DNA from: Clostridia bacterium
Lineage (GTDB): Bacteria > Bacillota > Clostridia > Christensenellales > Aristaeellaceae
NCBI GenBank assembly: GCA_030529995.1
Contig: JAUMVT010000017.1
Location: 1-38,493, forward strand
Reading direction: 5' to 3'
DNA: 38,493 nucleotides
This document shows positions 21,950-31,746 of this stretch, piece by piece. Within the stretch, counting starts at the first letter, position 1. Each line of letters opens with the position of its first letter. The position numbers and the translations under genes are program-made. The notes beneath the pieces are model-generated. The model worked only from the letters and a program-made list of their open reading frames with translations. It had not been told where the DNA came from and searched no databases.

Positions 21950-23692
21950 GTGAAACTGAGACGACTGGTATCCCTCATCGCATCGGCAGCCCTTTTGCTG
22001 ACCTGTTTCTCTGCCGCTGGCGCAGAGGGTGAAACCGCCGAAAAGGTGTACCGCACCTACATGACCAGTGACAGTCCCGTGCTGAGTGCCCATGACTCCG
22101 TTGAGACCTCCGTGGAAAAGCCGCTGCTCTATTGCTCTACTTTCCTGTTCCGTGCGGTGCCGGATGATGACGGCATGGGCTATCACTACATCGGCGATAT
22201 CGCTTCCGAGCTGCCCATTAAGGTAGACGACTACACTTGGCAGATCAAGCTGAACCCCGAAGCTCACTGGTACAATGGCGATCCCATCAATGCGGACACC
22301 ATGATCTACTCCTACCAGATGCTGCTTGATCCTATCCTGGCCAACAAGATGGCTGACTTCCTGAGCGACTACAACATTACCATTGTGAATGCCAAGGACT
22401 ACAGCCTGCAGGGCACCAGCAACACCATCAGCTGGGATGAAGTGGGCATCAAGAAGATTGATGACTACACCCTCGAAATCCATACCGTGGATGCCAACAC
22501 GGAAGCCGATGTTTGTGCCCACTTCACCAACCGTGCCACCGGTCCCGTGTACGAGCCTCTTTACGAAGCCGGCATGAACGAAGATCGCACCTCCACCACC
22601 TATGGCACGTCCTTGGATAACTGGATGAGCTGCGGCCCGTACTATCTCGACACCTGGACCTACGATTCCATCCAGATTTACAAGAAGAACGACACCTATT
22701 GGCACAGCGACCTGTTCCATTACGATACGGTGGAAGTTCGTATCATTCCTGAGATGAACGCCCGTGTTGAACTGTGGGAGCAGGGTCTGCTGGATGATTT
22801 TACTCCTGACGCCAACACCATCGAAACTTACATCGACGATCCTCGCACGGTGGAATATCCTTCCCTGACCGTGTTTCACATCGATGTGAACTGCAAGAAT
22901 CCTGACAACCCCCTGTGCACTTCCATCAACTACCGCAAGGCGCTGTATCACGCCATGAATCGTGAAGTCATCGCCCACGACCTGTTCGGCTATCAGGAGC
23001 CCTCCGGCACCTATGTCAACGGCATGGCCGGTCTGCTGAGTGAATCCGGCTTGACCTATCGTGAAAGCGAATACGGCAAGGCCGTGACCGCATTGGTAGA
23101 GTCCTGGGGTCCCTACGGTTACAATCCCGAGCTGGCTCGTGAATACCTGGCTAAGGCTTATGAAGAGTGCGGCGTATCCGATGATACTGTCGTCACGCTG
23201 ACCATGGCCTTCGATGAATCCGACACTGCTTGGAAGGCTACCGCCGAGTACCTGATGGAAGAGTTCCCCGTCATCTTCGAAGGCAAGCTGCAGATTAAGA
23301 TTGTGACTTATGCCGGTATGTCCACCACGGACTACAAGAAGACCACCGATACCTGGGATCTGTCCCCTAACGATTGGTCTCGCGGTGCTGCACGTACCTA
23401 TCCCTACACTTGCTTCTATTACTACCTGAGCTCCTATGCTTCTCACCCGAATAACTTCTTCGATGCGGACTTCGAAGAACAGTATGCGGTAGCGGATTCC
23501 GTGAAGTCGGATTACACCAAGATGCTGGAAGAAACCGCAAAGCTGGAAGAGATTTATCTGGAGAAGGTTATCAACATCCCGATGGTACAGGAAATCAACT
23601 ATCAGTTGTTCTCTGATCGTCTGGTTCTCCCTGTGCAGACCTACATTCCCGGCATCGGCTGGGGCACCATGTTTGGTGACATCGCCGAGTAA
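21950..23692 (+). CDS. Peptide ABC transporter substrate-binding protein
   Basis: This 580-residue exported binding protein is of the SBP_bac_5 (OppA/DppA) family. A signal peptide covers about residues 1-26; the hydrophobic stretch has Cys after LLT, a poor lipobox, so anchoring as a lipoprotein is uncertain. The family core is visible: 'WQIKLNPEAHWYNGDPINADTMIYSYQMLLD', 'GPYYLDTW' and 'YRKALYHAMNREVI'. The start is GTG at 21950, 8 bases after AAAGGAG; the GTG at 21941 overlaps that site. It heads a five-gene transporter set. A very strong hairpin (23704-23744) follows the stop, which often lets the binder exceed the membrane subunits. Confidence 0.92.
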   Translation: MKLRRLVSLIASAALLLTCFSAAGAEGETAEKVYRTYMTSDSPVLSAHDSVETSVEKPLLYCSTFLFRAVPDDDGMGYHYIGDIASELPIKVDDYTWQIKLNPEAHWYNGDPINADTMIYSYQMLLDPILANKMADFLSDYNITIVNAKDYSLQGTSNTISWDEVGIKKIDDYTLEIHTVDANTEADVCAHFTNRATGPVYEPLYEAGMNEDRTSTTYGTSLDNWMSCGPYYLDTWTYDSIQIYKKNDTYWHSDLFHYDTVEVRIIPEMNARVELWEQGLLDDFTPDANTIETYIDDPRTVEYPSLTVFHIDVNCKNPDNPLCTSINYRKALYHAMNREVIAHDLFGYQEPSGTYVNGMAGLLSESGLTYRESEYGKAVTALVESWGPYGYNPELAREYLAKAYEECGVSDDTVVTLTMAFDESDTAWKATAEYLMEEFPVIFEGKLQIKIVTYAGMSTTDYKKTTDTWDLSPNDWSRGAARTYPYTCFYYYLSSYASHPNNFFDADFEEQYAVADSVKSDYTKMLEETAKLEEIYLEKVINIPMVQEINYQLFSDRLVLPVQTYIPGIGWGTMFGDIAE

Positions 23693-23703
23693 TTCTCCGT
23701 TTC

Positions 23704-23744
23704 AGGTGCATGGATGTGCCGAGTTTCGGTGCATCCATGCACCT
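23704..23744 (+). other. Strong intercistronic hairpin between binder and permease genes
   Basis: A perfect 13-bp outer stem (AGGTGCATGGATG 23704-23716, CATCCATGCACCT 23732-23744) can continue inward with two G-U pairs and CCGA/TCGG to nearly 20 pairs. No T run follows. It probably works as an mRNA stabiliser or partial block giving more binding protein than permease. Confidence 0.7.
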
Positions 23745-23816
23745 ATACCATTTGATAAAACACTGCCTTAACGAACTGACTTATCCGCGGTTCCACGGCA
23801 AGAGTGGAGGGCCTTG

Positions 23817-24767
23817 ATGTTTAAGTATGTCCTTGGCCGGATTGGTGCCATGCTGCTGACGCTGTTTCTCGTAATGACCCTTTCTTTTTGGGTCATTCGA
23901 CTGATGCCCATGAGCATCTTTGAAAACCCTGAAGTTTCTCCCGAAATTCAGGCAAAGCTGGAAGCAGAAATGCACCTGCACGAGCCCATGCTTGCACAGT
24001 ACTATTATTTTATCGAGGGCATTGTGACTCGCGGCGACTTTGGTACATCGGTCAAGGTTCGTCCCGGTTTGGATGTTTTTGAAATTCTGTCCATCCGCAT
24101 TCCCCCTACCGTTGTACTGAACATTTTCTCGCTTTTGATTTCGATTCCTCTAGGCATTATTGTCGGTACATGGGCTGCGCTGAAGCGTAACAAATTGACC
24201 GATAATATCCTATCATTTTTAATTGTGATCTGTATATCGGTGCCATCCTTTGTATTCGCGTCCTTATTGCAGTATTGCTTTACGTACCTTTGGCCCATTT
24301 TTCCGACCCTGTACGATTCTCAAGCCACGACATTCGGCGGCCAGTTGTACTCCATGATTTTGCCCATTATTGCTCTGGCGTTGGGGCCTATCGCCTCCAT
24401 TGCCCGGTATCTGCGGGGTGAGCTGATTGAAACCCTATCTTCCGAATACCTGCTTCTTGCCCGTACCAAAGGCTTGACACGTACGGAAGCTACGGTAAAG
24501 CATGCTTTCCGCAACTCTCTTGTGCCCATTGCCAACACCATTATTCCCATGATTACCGGCATTATGGGCGGTTCCCTTGTGGTGGAAAAGATGTTTGCCG
24601 TGCCCGGCATGGGCGGTTTGCTCATTGACTCCATCCTGGCCGGCGACCACTTCCTGACGGTTGCACTACTGATTTTCTACTCTGCTATTTCCCTGTTCAC
24701 CATCTTGATTGTGGACATTTCCTATGGTATTATCGATCCTCGAATTCGTGTGGGAGGTGGTAAGTAA
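23817..24767 (+). CDS. Peptide ABC transporter permease (OppB/DppB-like)
   Basis: This 316-residue permease has an N-terminal helix, a periplasm-side loop and the BPD_transp_1 core with about six helices. 'GELIETLSSEYLLLARTKGLTRTEATVKHAFRNSLVPI' carries the EAA-type loop that docks on the ATPase. The ATG at 23817 is 6 bases after GTGGAGG. The stop overlaps the next permease start (TAATG), indicating coupled translation. It would form the channel with the OppC-like neighbour. Confidence 0.93.
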   Translation: MFKYVLGRIGAMLLTLFLVMTLSFWVIRLMPMSIFENPEVSPEIQAKLEAEMHLHEPMLAQYYYFIEGIVTRGDFGTSVKVRPGLDVFEILSIRIPPTVVLNIFSLLISIPLGIIVGTWAALKRNKLTDNILSFLIVICISVPSFVFASLLQYCFTYLWPIFPTLYDSQATTFGGQLYSMILPIIALALGPIASIARYLRGELIETLSSEYLLLARTKGLTRTEATVKHAFRNSLVPIANTIIPMITGIMGGSLVVEKMFAVPGMGGLLIDSILAGDHFLTVALLIFYSAISLFTILIVDISYGIIDPRIRVGGGK

Positions 24768-25924
24768 TGATTATTGAAGATCGAAATCATCTCCCGGAAG
24801 AGCTGGCCAATATCCCGGAGGAGGACTTTGCCCCCATTGGTGAGGTTCAGTTCCATGATGAGGAGTTCAAAACAGAACCCATCGGTTTTTACAGGGACGC
24901 TTGGCAGCGGCTGCGGAAGAGCAAGCTGTCCATGGTTTCACTGACCATTATTTTGATTATCATTGCTCTGGCGATTGTTGTGCCTAACATTACAGGCTAC
25001 TCCTATACCCAGCAGAATGTAAGCCAGAAAAATCTGCCGCCGAAAATTCCGCTGCTGGAGAAGCTGGGCATTGCAGACGGCACCATGGTGCTGACTAACC
25101 GCAAGAAGTCTTCTCTGGAAAACACAAGCCGTTTCCCGGAAGGCAGCGTCATTGAAATTGTCAATGAATATGACGCCAAGGGTGTTACCGTGGTAGACGT
25201 GAAGGTGGACTATTATGCCTACTGCGGCGTGCCGGAAGGTGAATACCACTGGTTCGGCACGGACTACCTGGGTCGAGATATTTTGACCAGACTATTCAAG
25301 GGCACACGGATCTCCCTGCTCATCGCCTTTATCTCCGTTGTGACCAACGTGATCATCGGCGTGATTTACGGTTCCATCGCCGGATACTACGGCGGTAAAG
25401 TGGACATGATCATGACCCACTTTGCTGAAGTGCTGGATGGATTGCCCTACATTGTCGTGACCATTCTGTTCATGATTCTCTTTGGCTCCGGCATGTTCTC
25501 CATCATTTTGGCGCTGACCGTAACCGGCTGGATTGGCACGGCTCGGCTGATTCGTGCCCAGTTCTATCGGTTCAAGGGACGTGAATACGTCCTTGCTGCC
25601 CGAACCTTGGGCGTGCCTGATCGAAAGCTGATTTTCCGGCATATCCTGCCGAACACAGTTGGTCCCCTGATCACCCGTGCCATGATTGCCATTCCCGGTG
25701 CTATTTTCTCCGAGTCCTTCCTGGCATACATTGGCCTGGGCATCAAGCCCCCGGAACCCTCCATCGGCACCCTGCTTTCTACAGGTCAGAGCGTGCTGCT
25801 CCAGTATCCCTATCAGACCTTGTTCCCTGCAGTGCTGATTTCCCTGCTGATGGTCGCTTTCAACCTGTTTTCTAACGGACTGCGGGACGCTATGGATCCT
25901 ACAAGACGCGGAGAGGATGCGTGA
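24767..25924 (+). CDS. Peptide ABC transporter permease (OppC/DppC-like)
   Basis: This 385-residue permease has a cytoplasmic N-terminus of about 50 residues, then a first helix (about 56-76). A fairly long extracytoplasmic segment (about 77-170) ends in the family motif 'HWFGTDYLGRDILTRLF'. The transporter core follows, with the EAA-like 'KGREYVLAARTLGVPDRKLIFRHILPN'. It is longer than typical OppC (about 300-340) because of that external segment. The ATG at 24767 overlaps the previous stop, with GGGAGGTGG upstream. Confidence 0.93.
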   Translation: MIIEDRNHLPEELANIPEEDFAPIGEVQFHDEEFKTEPIGFYRDAWQRLRKSKLSMVSLTIILIIIALAIVVPNITGYSYTQQNVSQKNLPPKIPLLEKLGIADGTMVLTNRKKSSLENTSRFPEGSVIEIVNEYDAKGVTVVDVKVDYYAYCGVPEGEYHWFGTDYLGRDILTRLFKGTRISLLIAFISVVTNVIIGVIYGSIAGYYGGKVDMIMTHFAEVLDGLPYIVVTILFMILFGSGMFSIILALTVTGWIGTARLIRAQFYRFKGREYVLAARTLGVPDRKLIFRHILPNTVGPLITRAMIAIPGAIFSESFLAYIGLGIKPPEPSIGTLLSTGQSVLLQYPYQTLFPAVLISLLMVAFNLFSNGLRDAMDPTRRGEDA

Positions 25925-25930
25925 TACCAG

Positions 25931-27004
25931 ATGGCAAATGAAGTAAACTCTACAGAAGCCATGCCGGATGATGTAATCCTGCGCGTGGAGGATTTGCGGG
26001 TTTCTTTCCGCACATACGGCGGCATTGTGCAGGCCGTGCGCGGCGTCAGCTTTGACCTGAAGCGTGGTGAGACCGTGGCCATTGTAGGCGAAAGCGGCTC
26101 CGGCAAGTCTGTTTCTACCAAAACCATTATGGGCATTCTCGCCCCTAACGCCATGATTGACAGCGGCCGTATCCTTTATGACGGCATGGATCTGACGAAA
26201 ATCGACGAAGATCACATGCACGAAATTCGCGGCCACCGCATCGGTATGGTGTTCCAGGATCCTATGTCTGCCCTGAATCCCATCATGAAAGTGGGCAAGC
26301 AGATTACCGAAGTGCTTCACAAGAAGGGGTTGCATCACGAAGCCGCCAAGCGCCGGGCACTGGAACTGATGGAAGCGGTAGGCATCCCGGACGTGGAGCG
26401 CCGGTTTAACCAGTATCCCTTCCAATTCTCCGGCGGCATGCGTCAGAGAATTGTCATTGCCATTGCTTTGGCCGGAGATCCGGAAATCCTCATTTGTGAT
26501 GAACCCACCACAGCCTTGGACGTTACGGTGCAGGCAAAGATTCTGGAACTGATCAATCGCATTCGTGAGGAGCGGCATCTGTCCGTTATCTTCATTACCC
26601 ACGACTTGGGCGTTGTGGCCAATATGGCGGACCGGGTGAACATTATGTACGCCGGTCGCATTGTGGAAACTGGCACAGCTGAGGAAATTTTCTTTGAGCC
26701 TGCGCATCCCTACACTTGGGCGCTTTTGTCTTCCATGCCTGACTTGCAAACCAAGGATCGGTTGATGGCTATTCCCGGCACGCCGCCTAACATGATTTAT
26801 CCCCCGACCGGCGACGCCTTTGCGCCCCGCAACCAGTATGCGCTGAAGATTGACACGGAAAAGGAGCCTCCTTTCTTCCGCTTGTCCGATACTCACTTGG
26901 CCGCCACATGGCTGCTGCACCCCAAGGCTCCGAAAATCGAAATGCCCCAGCAGCTGCAAGATCGTATTAAGCGCATGAAGGAGGCGGCAAAGAATGTCCA
27001 ATGA
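25931..27004 (+). CDS. Peptide ABC transporter ATP-binding protein (OppD/DppD-like)
   Basis: This 357-residue ATPase has Walker A GESGSGKS (53-60), the ABC signature FSGGMRQR, Walker B 'ILICDEPTTALD' and the H-loop 'FITHDLG'. The C-terminal oligopeptide-transporter extension follows. That extension usually carries four cysteines for an Fe-S cluster in some OppD/DppD proteins; here I do not see the full set. Its start is six bases after the permease stop and its last 11 bases overlap the OppF-like start. Confidence 0.93.
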   Translation: MANEVNSTEAMPDDVILRVEDLRVSFRTYGGIVQAVRGVSFDLKRGETVAIVGESGSGKSVSTKTIMGILAPNAMIDSGRILYDGMDLTKIDEDHMHEIRGHRIGMVFQDPMSALNPIMKVGKQITEVLHKKGLHHEAAKRRALELMEAVGIPDVERRFNQYPFQFSGGMRQRIVIAIALAGDPEILICDEPTTALDVTVQAKILELINRIREERHLSVIFITHDLGVVANMADRVNIMYAGRIVETGTAEEIFFEPAHPYTWALLSSMPDLQTKDRLMAIPGTPPNMIYPPTGDAFAPRNQYALKIDTEKEPPFFRLSDTHLAATWLLHPKAPKIEMPQQLQDRIKRMKEAAKNVQ

Positions 27005-27941
27005 AAACTATATTCTGGAGGTTAAGCATCTCTGCCAGTCCTTCACCACAGGGCGGGGAAAAAAGCGCATGACCGTGAATGCGGTCAATGACGTTTCCTT
27101 CGGCATTCATCCTGCCGAGACTTTTGGTCTCGTAGGCGAAAGCGGCTGCGGTAAGACGACCACCGGACGTTCCATCATTCGCCTTTATGACCCGACCAGC
27201 GGGCAGGTATTCTTTGATGGGCAGGAAATCACCGGCCCCATGACCCGTGAAAAGCGGAAATTCCTGACCAGCAACATTGCCATGATCTTTCAGGATCCCA
27301 TTGAGTCTCTGAACCCCCGCATGACCATTGAGGAAATCATTGGTGAAGGTTTGACCCTGCGTGGTGTAACAGATAAGGCTGAGGTTCGCCGTCAAGTGAT
27401 TGAGATGCTGCGCAAGGTTGGCCTGACTGCTGAGCACGCTACCCGCTATCCTCATGAATTCTCCGGCGGCCAGCGCCAGCGGATCGGCATTGCACGCGCC
27501 ATGATTATCAAGCCCCGCATGATCATCGCAGACGAACCTGTTTCCGCATTGGACGTTTCCATTCAGGCGCAGGTGATCAATCTGCTTAACGATCTGAAGG
27601 AAGAAATGGGGCTGACCATCCTGTTCATTGCCCACAACCTGTCCGTGGTCAAGTACTTCAGCGACCGCATCGGCGTTATGTACTACGGCAAGATGGTGGA
27701 GATTGCCCGCAGCGAAGACCTGTACGAGCACCCCATGCATCCCTACACCCGGGCACTGCTCTCCGCCATTCCTGAACCCAATCCTCTGACAGAGCGGAAA
27801 CGTGTCCGCACGGACTATGTGCCGGAAAGAGACCATGACTATTCCGTAGAGAAGCCTTCCATGGTAGAGATTGAGCCGGATCACTTCGTGTACTGCTCCC
27901 CCTCCGAGGAAGCAGCACTTCGCAAAAAATTTGGTTTGTAA
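26994..27941 (+). CDS. Peptide ABC transporter ATP-binding protein (OppF/DppF-like)
   Basis: This 315-residue second ATPase has Walker A GESGCGKT (48-55), signature FSGGQRQR, Walker B 'MIIADEPVSALD' and the H-loop 'FIAHNLS'. The oligopeptide C-terminal region ends with 'SALLSAIPEPNP'-type sequence. It pairs with the OppD-like subunit to energise import. The start overlaps the upstream gene by 11 bases, preceded by an internal AAGGAGGC. Confidence 0.93.
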   Translation: MSNENYILEVKHLCQSFTTGRGKKRMTVNAVNDVSFGIHPAETFGLVGESGCGKTTTGRSIIRLYDPTSGQVFFDGQEITGPMTREKRKFLTSNIAMIFQDPIESLNPRMTIEEIIGEGLTLRGVTDKAEVRRQVIEMLRKVGLTAEHATRYPHEFSGGQRQRIGIARAMIIKPRMIIADEPVSALDVSIQAQVINLLNDLKEEMGLTILFIAHNLSVVKYFSDRIGVMYYGKMVEIARSEDLYEHPMHPYTRALLSAIPEPNPLTERKRVRTDYVPERDHDYSVEKPSMVEIEPDHFVYCSPSEEAALRKKFGL

Positions 27942-27955
27942 GCGGAGGAATGATG

Positions 27956-29368
27956 ATGTTTGACGTTCAGGCGGTCGATGCACGGATTGCTCAGCTTGTT
28001 CAGCAGCAGCACCTGGCCGGCGTATCAGTCTGTGTGAAAGGAAAAGAAGGAGTTCTCTTTTCCGGTCAATACGGCGTTCGTGATTTGGCCATGAAAACAC
28101 CTGTGGATGCGGATACGGTCTTCGGCATTGCATCCATGAGCAAATCCATTACGGCTCTTGCTCTGTGCATTCTGGATGCAGAAGGTAAGCTGTCCGTTGA
28201 TGACCCGGTTGTTAAGTATGTTCCTTCCTTCCGTATTCCCGGCACGCCTCGCAGCGCAGTGACCATCCGGCATTTGGCCATGCATACTTCCGGTATGCCG
28301 CCTATGGAGCCGCTGGAATGGTCCATTGCCATGAACACCAATCGCCGTGAGAGCCCTTGGCTGCTGGAGATGCGTGCAACGGCGCCCAACAAGATGGAAA
28401 CCATTGAGCAGGTCATCGACTATGTGGCGCATTGCCCCTACCCTACCCTAGGCGCACCGGGCGAAATCATGAGCTACTCCAATGAAGGGTACGCCATTCT
28501 TTCCTACGTGGTGGATGCGGCTGCTCACATAAAGCTGGAAGATTTCTGCCGTGACCGAATTTTTGCCCCCATTGGCATGACGAGAACCGTCATGGATGAC
28601 GACTGTGCTTCTGCCAAGGCCATGGCAAAGGGCGACATTACGTCCCTCTTCGAACGTGAAAACGGCGAAACCATCGGGGATGACACGTGGAACATCCTTC
28701 CTCCCTTCCGCGGCTGCGCCATGGTGAAATCCACTGCCCCTGATATGGCTGCTTACTACAGCTGCCTGGCCAATGGCGGCAAAGTAAACGGAAAGCAAGT
28801 CATTCCCGCCAAGGCTGTAGAGCGGCTGGTAGGCGCTGAGTACCCGGAAACATCTCATGACTATTACTGCATGGGACTTAACAAGTTTGTTCGGGATGGA
28901 CATGTTTTCTTGGAACACGCAGGCGGTCTTCACGGTGTTTCCTCTAAAGGGGCTGCCATTCGTGATCTGGGCTGCGGCATTGCGATCCTGTGCAATCAGG
29001 GCGATGAAGACATGGATGACATTCTTTGGACGCTTTACAGTGCTTTGCTGGGTCTGCCCCTTGACACCTGTTTCCGCCGCTATCAGCCTAATGGCGAGGA
29101 TTTCAGTGATCCGGAAATGATGGTTGGTCATTTTACCGGGCATGAAGGTTCTCCTGAACATCTTGCCGTGCAGGTTGTTGATGGCAAACCCGTTGCTCAC
29201 AAAGGTGAGACCGACATGGTGCTTCGCTACTGCGGCGGAACGAAATTCCTGGGCTACACAAGCGAAACGGCAACCGTCCCCTGCTCAAGGCTGGAATTCC
29301 TGATTCGAAACGGCGCAGCTTGGGGCGTTCGGGTCGGCACACGGGTTTTCACACGAGACAACGATTAA
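27956..29368 (+). CDS. Serine hydrolase, beta-lactamase/DD-peptidase fold
   Basis: This 470-residue enzyme belongs to the class C beta-lactamase-like family. The catalytic SxxK tetrad is at Ser60-Lys63 (SMSK), followed by a YSN motif (Tyr-x-Asn) and HAGG near residue 325 in place of KTG. A C-terminal beta-rich domain follows (about 390-470). No signal peptide is seen, so it acts in the cytosol, unlike true beta-lactamases. Family members include D-aminopeptidases, esterases and EstB-like enzymes. As last gene of the peptide transporter operon it probably hydrolyses an imported peptide or D-amino-acid-containing dipeptide. Three consecutive ATGs begin at 27950; the third is best spaced from GGAGG. 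Confidence 0.85.
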   Translation: MFDVQAVDARIAQLVQQQHLAGVSVCVKGKEGVLFSGQYGVRDLAMKTPVDADTVFGIASMSKSITALALCILDAEGKLSVDDPVVKYVPSFRIPGTPRSAVTIRHLAMHTSGMPPMEPLEWSIAMNTNRRESPWLLEMRATAPNKMETIEQVIDYVAHCPYPTLGAPGEIMSYSNEGYAILSYVVDAAAHIKLEDFCRDRIFAPIGMTRTVMDDDCASAKAMAKGDITSLFERENGETIGDDTWNILPPFRGCAMVKSTAPDMAAYYSCLANGGKVNGKQVIPAKAVERLVGAEYPETSHDYYCMGLNKFVRDGHVFLEHAGGLHGVSSKGAAIRDLGCGIAILCNQGDEDMDDILWTLYSALLGLPLDTCFRRYQPNGEDFSDPEMMVGHFTGHEGSPEHLAVQVVDGKPVAHKGETDMVLRYCGGTKFLGYTSETATVPCSRLEFLIRNGAAWGVRVGTRVFTRDND

Positions 29369-29372
29369 TATG

Positions 29373-29415
29373 CAGCTTCCTTCCGTTCATCACAAGATGG
29401 AAGGAAGCTGTTTTT
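29373..29415 (+). terminator. Terminator of the peptide-transport operon
   Basis: A perfect 12-bp stem (CAGCTTCCTTCC 29373-29384, GGAAGGAAGCTG 29399-29410) with a 14-base loop, then TTTTT. Confidence 0.9.
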
Positions 29416-29465
29416 CATGCTCCAAAACATCTGCATGAACCTATGGAAACTTCACATTTTCAAGC

Positions 29466-29494
29466 TTGACAATCCTGCCTGCCATTGTTAGACT
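29466..29494 (+). promoter_or_regulatory. Promoter of the alpha-galactosidase operon
   Basis: -35 TTGACA (29466-29471, full consensus), 17-bp spacer, -10 TAGACT (29489-29494, four of six). The weak -10 would fit an activator-assisted or repressed sugar operon, but I see no clear operator. Confidence 0.6.
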
Positions 29495-29538
29495 GATAAT
29501 AGCAAAGAAGTCGTTTCGCTTATATAGGAGGAGTTACC

Positions 29539-31746
29539 ATGGAGATCTGTATCTCGAATGAGCTGATTCATTTACGCAACGACCGCATCAGCTACGTGAT
29601 GGGCATTTCCGATGAAGGTTTTGTTACCCATTTATATTTCGGCAAACGGCTGGAATCGCTGAATACCGTCAATATCTACCGCCGGTTCGGTTTGCCTGAA
29701 AGCGGGAAAATTACCCTCAGCGGCTGTCAACTGGATCCTTCGCTGAATGGGCTGCTGCTGGATCGTGTGCCTCAAGAGTATCCTTCCTTTGGCCTTGGGG
29801 ATAATCGTCAGGGAAGCCTCACCGTGATGCAGGAAGACGGGACGACGACCGTTGATCTCCGGTATGTTTCCGCTATCGTCACAGAAGAGAAGCCGAAGCT
29901 CTCCGGCTTGCCTGCTACCTTTGGGACAAACAAAACCTTGCTGCTGACTCTCTTTGATGCACTGCTTCAGCTGGAGGTAGAGCTGCGGTACACCATATTT
30001 GACGACTGCGATGCCATTGCAAGGAGCGCAGTACTTCGCAATAAGGGAAAACAGCGGCTTGTGATTACCAACGCCATGAGTCTTTCTCTGGACATGCCTG
30101 ATGCAAACTATGATCTTCTGACGCTGTCCGGCGCATGGGCCCGTGAGCGGGAATGGGTACGTCGTCCGCTGGTGTTTGGCGAGCAAAGTGTCTCCACAAA
30201 CTATGGTGCCAGTGGCCATACCACGTCTCCTTTTCTCGCCCTGCTGACACCCGGCACAACGGAGACCCAGGGCGAAGTTTATGCCGCATCCCTCGTCTAC
30301 AGCGGCAACTTCTATGCAGGGGTGGAAGTGGATCGCTTCCGCAAAGCTCGGGTTCGCATGGGTCTGAACAAGGATGGCTTTGCATGGCAGCTTGCCGGAG
30401 GAGATACCTTCTGCACCCCTGAAGCAGTGCTCGTTTACTCTGCCCATGGCTTGGACGGCATGAGCCGCCAATTCCATTGCATTTGTACCAACCATCTGGT
30501 ACGCGGGCAATATGCCAAGGCACCCCGTCCCATTTTGCTGAACAACTGGGAAGCAACTTACTTTAACTTCAATGAAGAAAAGCTGCTGAAGATTGCGCAG
30601 ACGGCTGCCGATGTGGGCATTGAGCTTTTCGTGCTGGACGACGGCTGGTTCGGTCATCGGGATAACGACACTTCCTCCCTGGGTGATTGGACAACAGATC
30701 TCCGGAAATTGCCGGATGGGTTGCCTGCATTGTCAAAAAAGATTCACGCCATGGGACTGAAATTCGGTCTGTGGTTCGAGCCGGAAATGATCTCCCCTGA
30801 CAGCGACCTGTTCCGGACGCATCCTGACTGGTGCATTCACATTGATGGCCGTCCCAACGTGGAAAGCCGCCATCAACTGGTGCTGGACTTAAGCCGCCCG
30901 GAAGTCTGCCAGCACATGTACAATGCAGTAGCTCGAATGCTCACCGATGCGAAGATCGACTACGTGAAGTGGGATATGAACCGGAACTTTACCTGTATTG
31001 GTTCTTCCTATCTGCGTAGAGATCAGCAAATGGAGCTCCCCCATCGGTACATGCTTGGTCTTTACAGCGTGCTGGAACGGCTCACCCATGATTTTCCCCA
31101 TGTTCTTTTTGAAAGCTGTGCAGGGGGCGGCGGACGTTTCGATATGGGTATGCTCCACTATATGCCGCAAACCTGGTGCTCCGACAACACGGACGCCCTT
31201 TGCCGCTGCGAAATTCAGTATGACACGTCCCTTATTTTCCCGCCTTTTGCCATGGGTGCTCACGTCAGTGCAGTGCCCAATCATCAGACCGGCCGCATCA
31301 CACCCATCAGCACCCGGGGCAAGGTAGCCATGAGCGGATGCTTTGGCTATGAATTGGATCTGAACAAGCTGTCTGCCGATGAGTTGGAGGAAGTGCGGAA
31401 GCAGATTCGCTTTGTGAAGGCGCACCGTATGATCCTGCTGTATGGTGATTTTCATCGGCTGCTGTCTCCCTGGGAGGGCAAGGATACCGCCTGGATGGCC
31501 GTTTCACCGGATCAAAAGCAAGCCATCTTTGTGCTTGTTCGCTCCCATGCCACGGCTTATGAAATGCCGCCTCTTGTGAAGCTGCAAGGTTTGCATCCTG
31601 CCTTTGTCTACAAGATTCAGGAGACCGGCGAATGCTATACCGGCGCTGAGCTGATGCAATTCGGTTTGTGCTGTCCCCTGCCTGATGGGGATGTGGCCTC
31701 CGTCAGCTATGTGTTAGAAGCAGTTACGGAAGGAGAAGATCAATGA
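29539..31746 (+). CDS. Alpha-galactosidase, GH36
   Basis: This 735-residue cytosolic enzyme (no signal peptide) releases terminal alpha-1,6-galactose from raffinose-family sugars, melibiose or galactomannan fragments. It has the N-terminal beta-supersandwich, then a TIM barrel with '[11 protein letters not shown]', 'VLDDGWFG' and 'GLWFEPEMI'. The nucleophile Asp479 is in YVKWDMNR and the acid/base Asp549 is in CSDNTDA. The glycine-rich [11 protein letters not shown] motif is present. A C-terminal beta-sandwich follows. Length is normal for GH36. GGAGGAG precedes the ATG at 29539. The stop overlaps the start of the FGGY kinase. Confidence 0.94.
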   Translation: MEICISNELIHLRNDRISYVMGISDEGFVTHLYFGKRLESLNTVNIYRRFGLPESGKITLSGCQLDPSLNGLLLDRVPQEYPSFGLGDNRQGSLTVMQEDGTTTVDLRYVSAIVTEEKPKLSGLPATFGTNKTLLLTLFDALLQLEVELRYTIFDDCDAIARSAVLRNKGKQRLVITNAMSLSLDMPDANYDLLTLSGAWAREREWVRRPLVFGEQSVSTNYGASGHTTSPFLALLTPGTTETQGEVYAASLVYSGNFYAGVEVDRFRKARVRMGLNKDGFAWQLAGGDTFCTPEAVLVYSAHGLDGMSRQFHCICTNHLVRGQYAKAPRPILLNNWEATYFNFNEEKLLKIAQTAADVGIELFVLDDGWFGHRDNDTSSLGDWTTDLRKLPDGLPALSKKIHAMGLKFGLWFEPEMISPDSDLFRTHPDWCIHIDGRPNVESRHQLVLDLSRPEVCQHMYNAVARMLTDAKIDYVKWDMNRNFTCIGSSYLRRDQQMELPHRYMLGLYSVLERLTHDFPHVLFESCAGGGGRFDMGMLHYMPQTWCSDNTDALCRCEIQYDTSLIFPPFAMGAHVSAVPNHQTGRITPISTRGKVAMSGCFGYELDLNKLSADELEEVRKQIRFVKAHRMILLYGDFHRLLSPWEGKDTAWMAVSPDQKQAIFVLVRSHATAYEMPPLVKLQGLHPAFVYKIQETGECYTGAELMQFGLCCPLPDGDVASVSYVLEAVTEGEDQ

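Noticed and set aside
21851-23446. 531-codon minus-strand frame opposite the substrate-binding protein
   Set aside because: Val/Gly/His-rich shadow of a recognised binding protein.
25292-27001. 569-codon minus-strand frame opposite the permease and ATPase genes
   Set aside because: Spans two real genes in antisense, is His-rich and has no recognisable motif.
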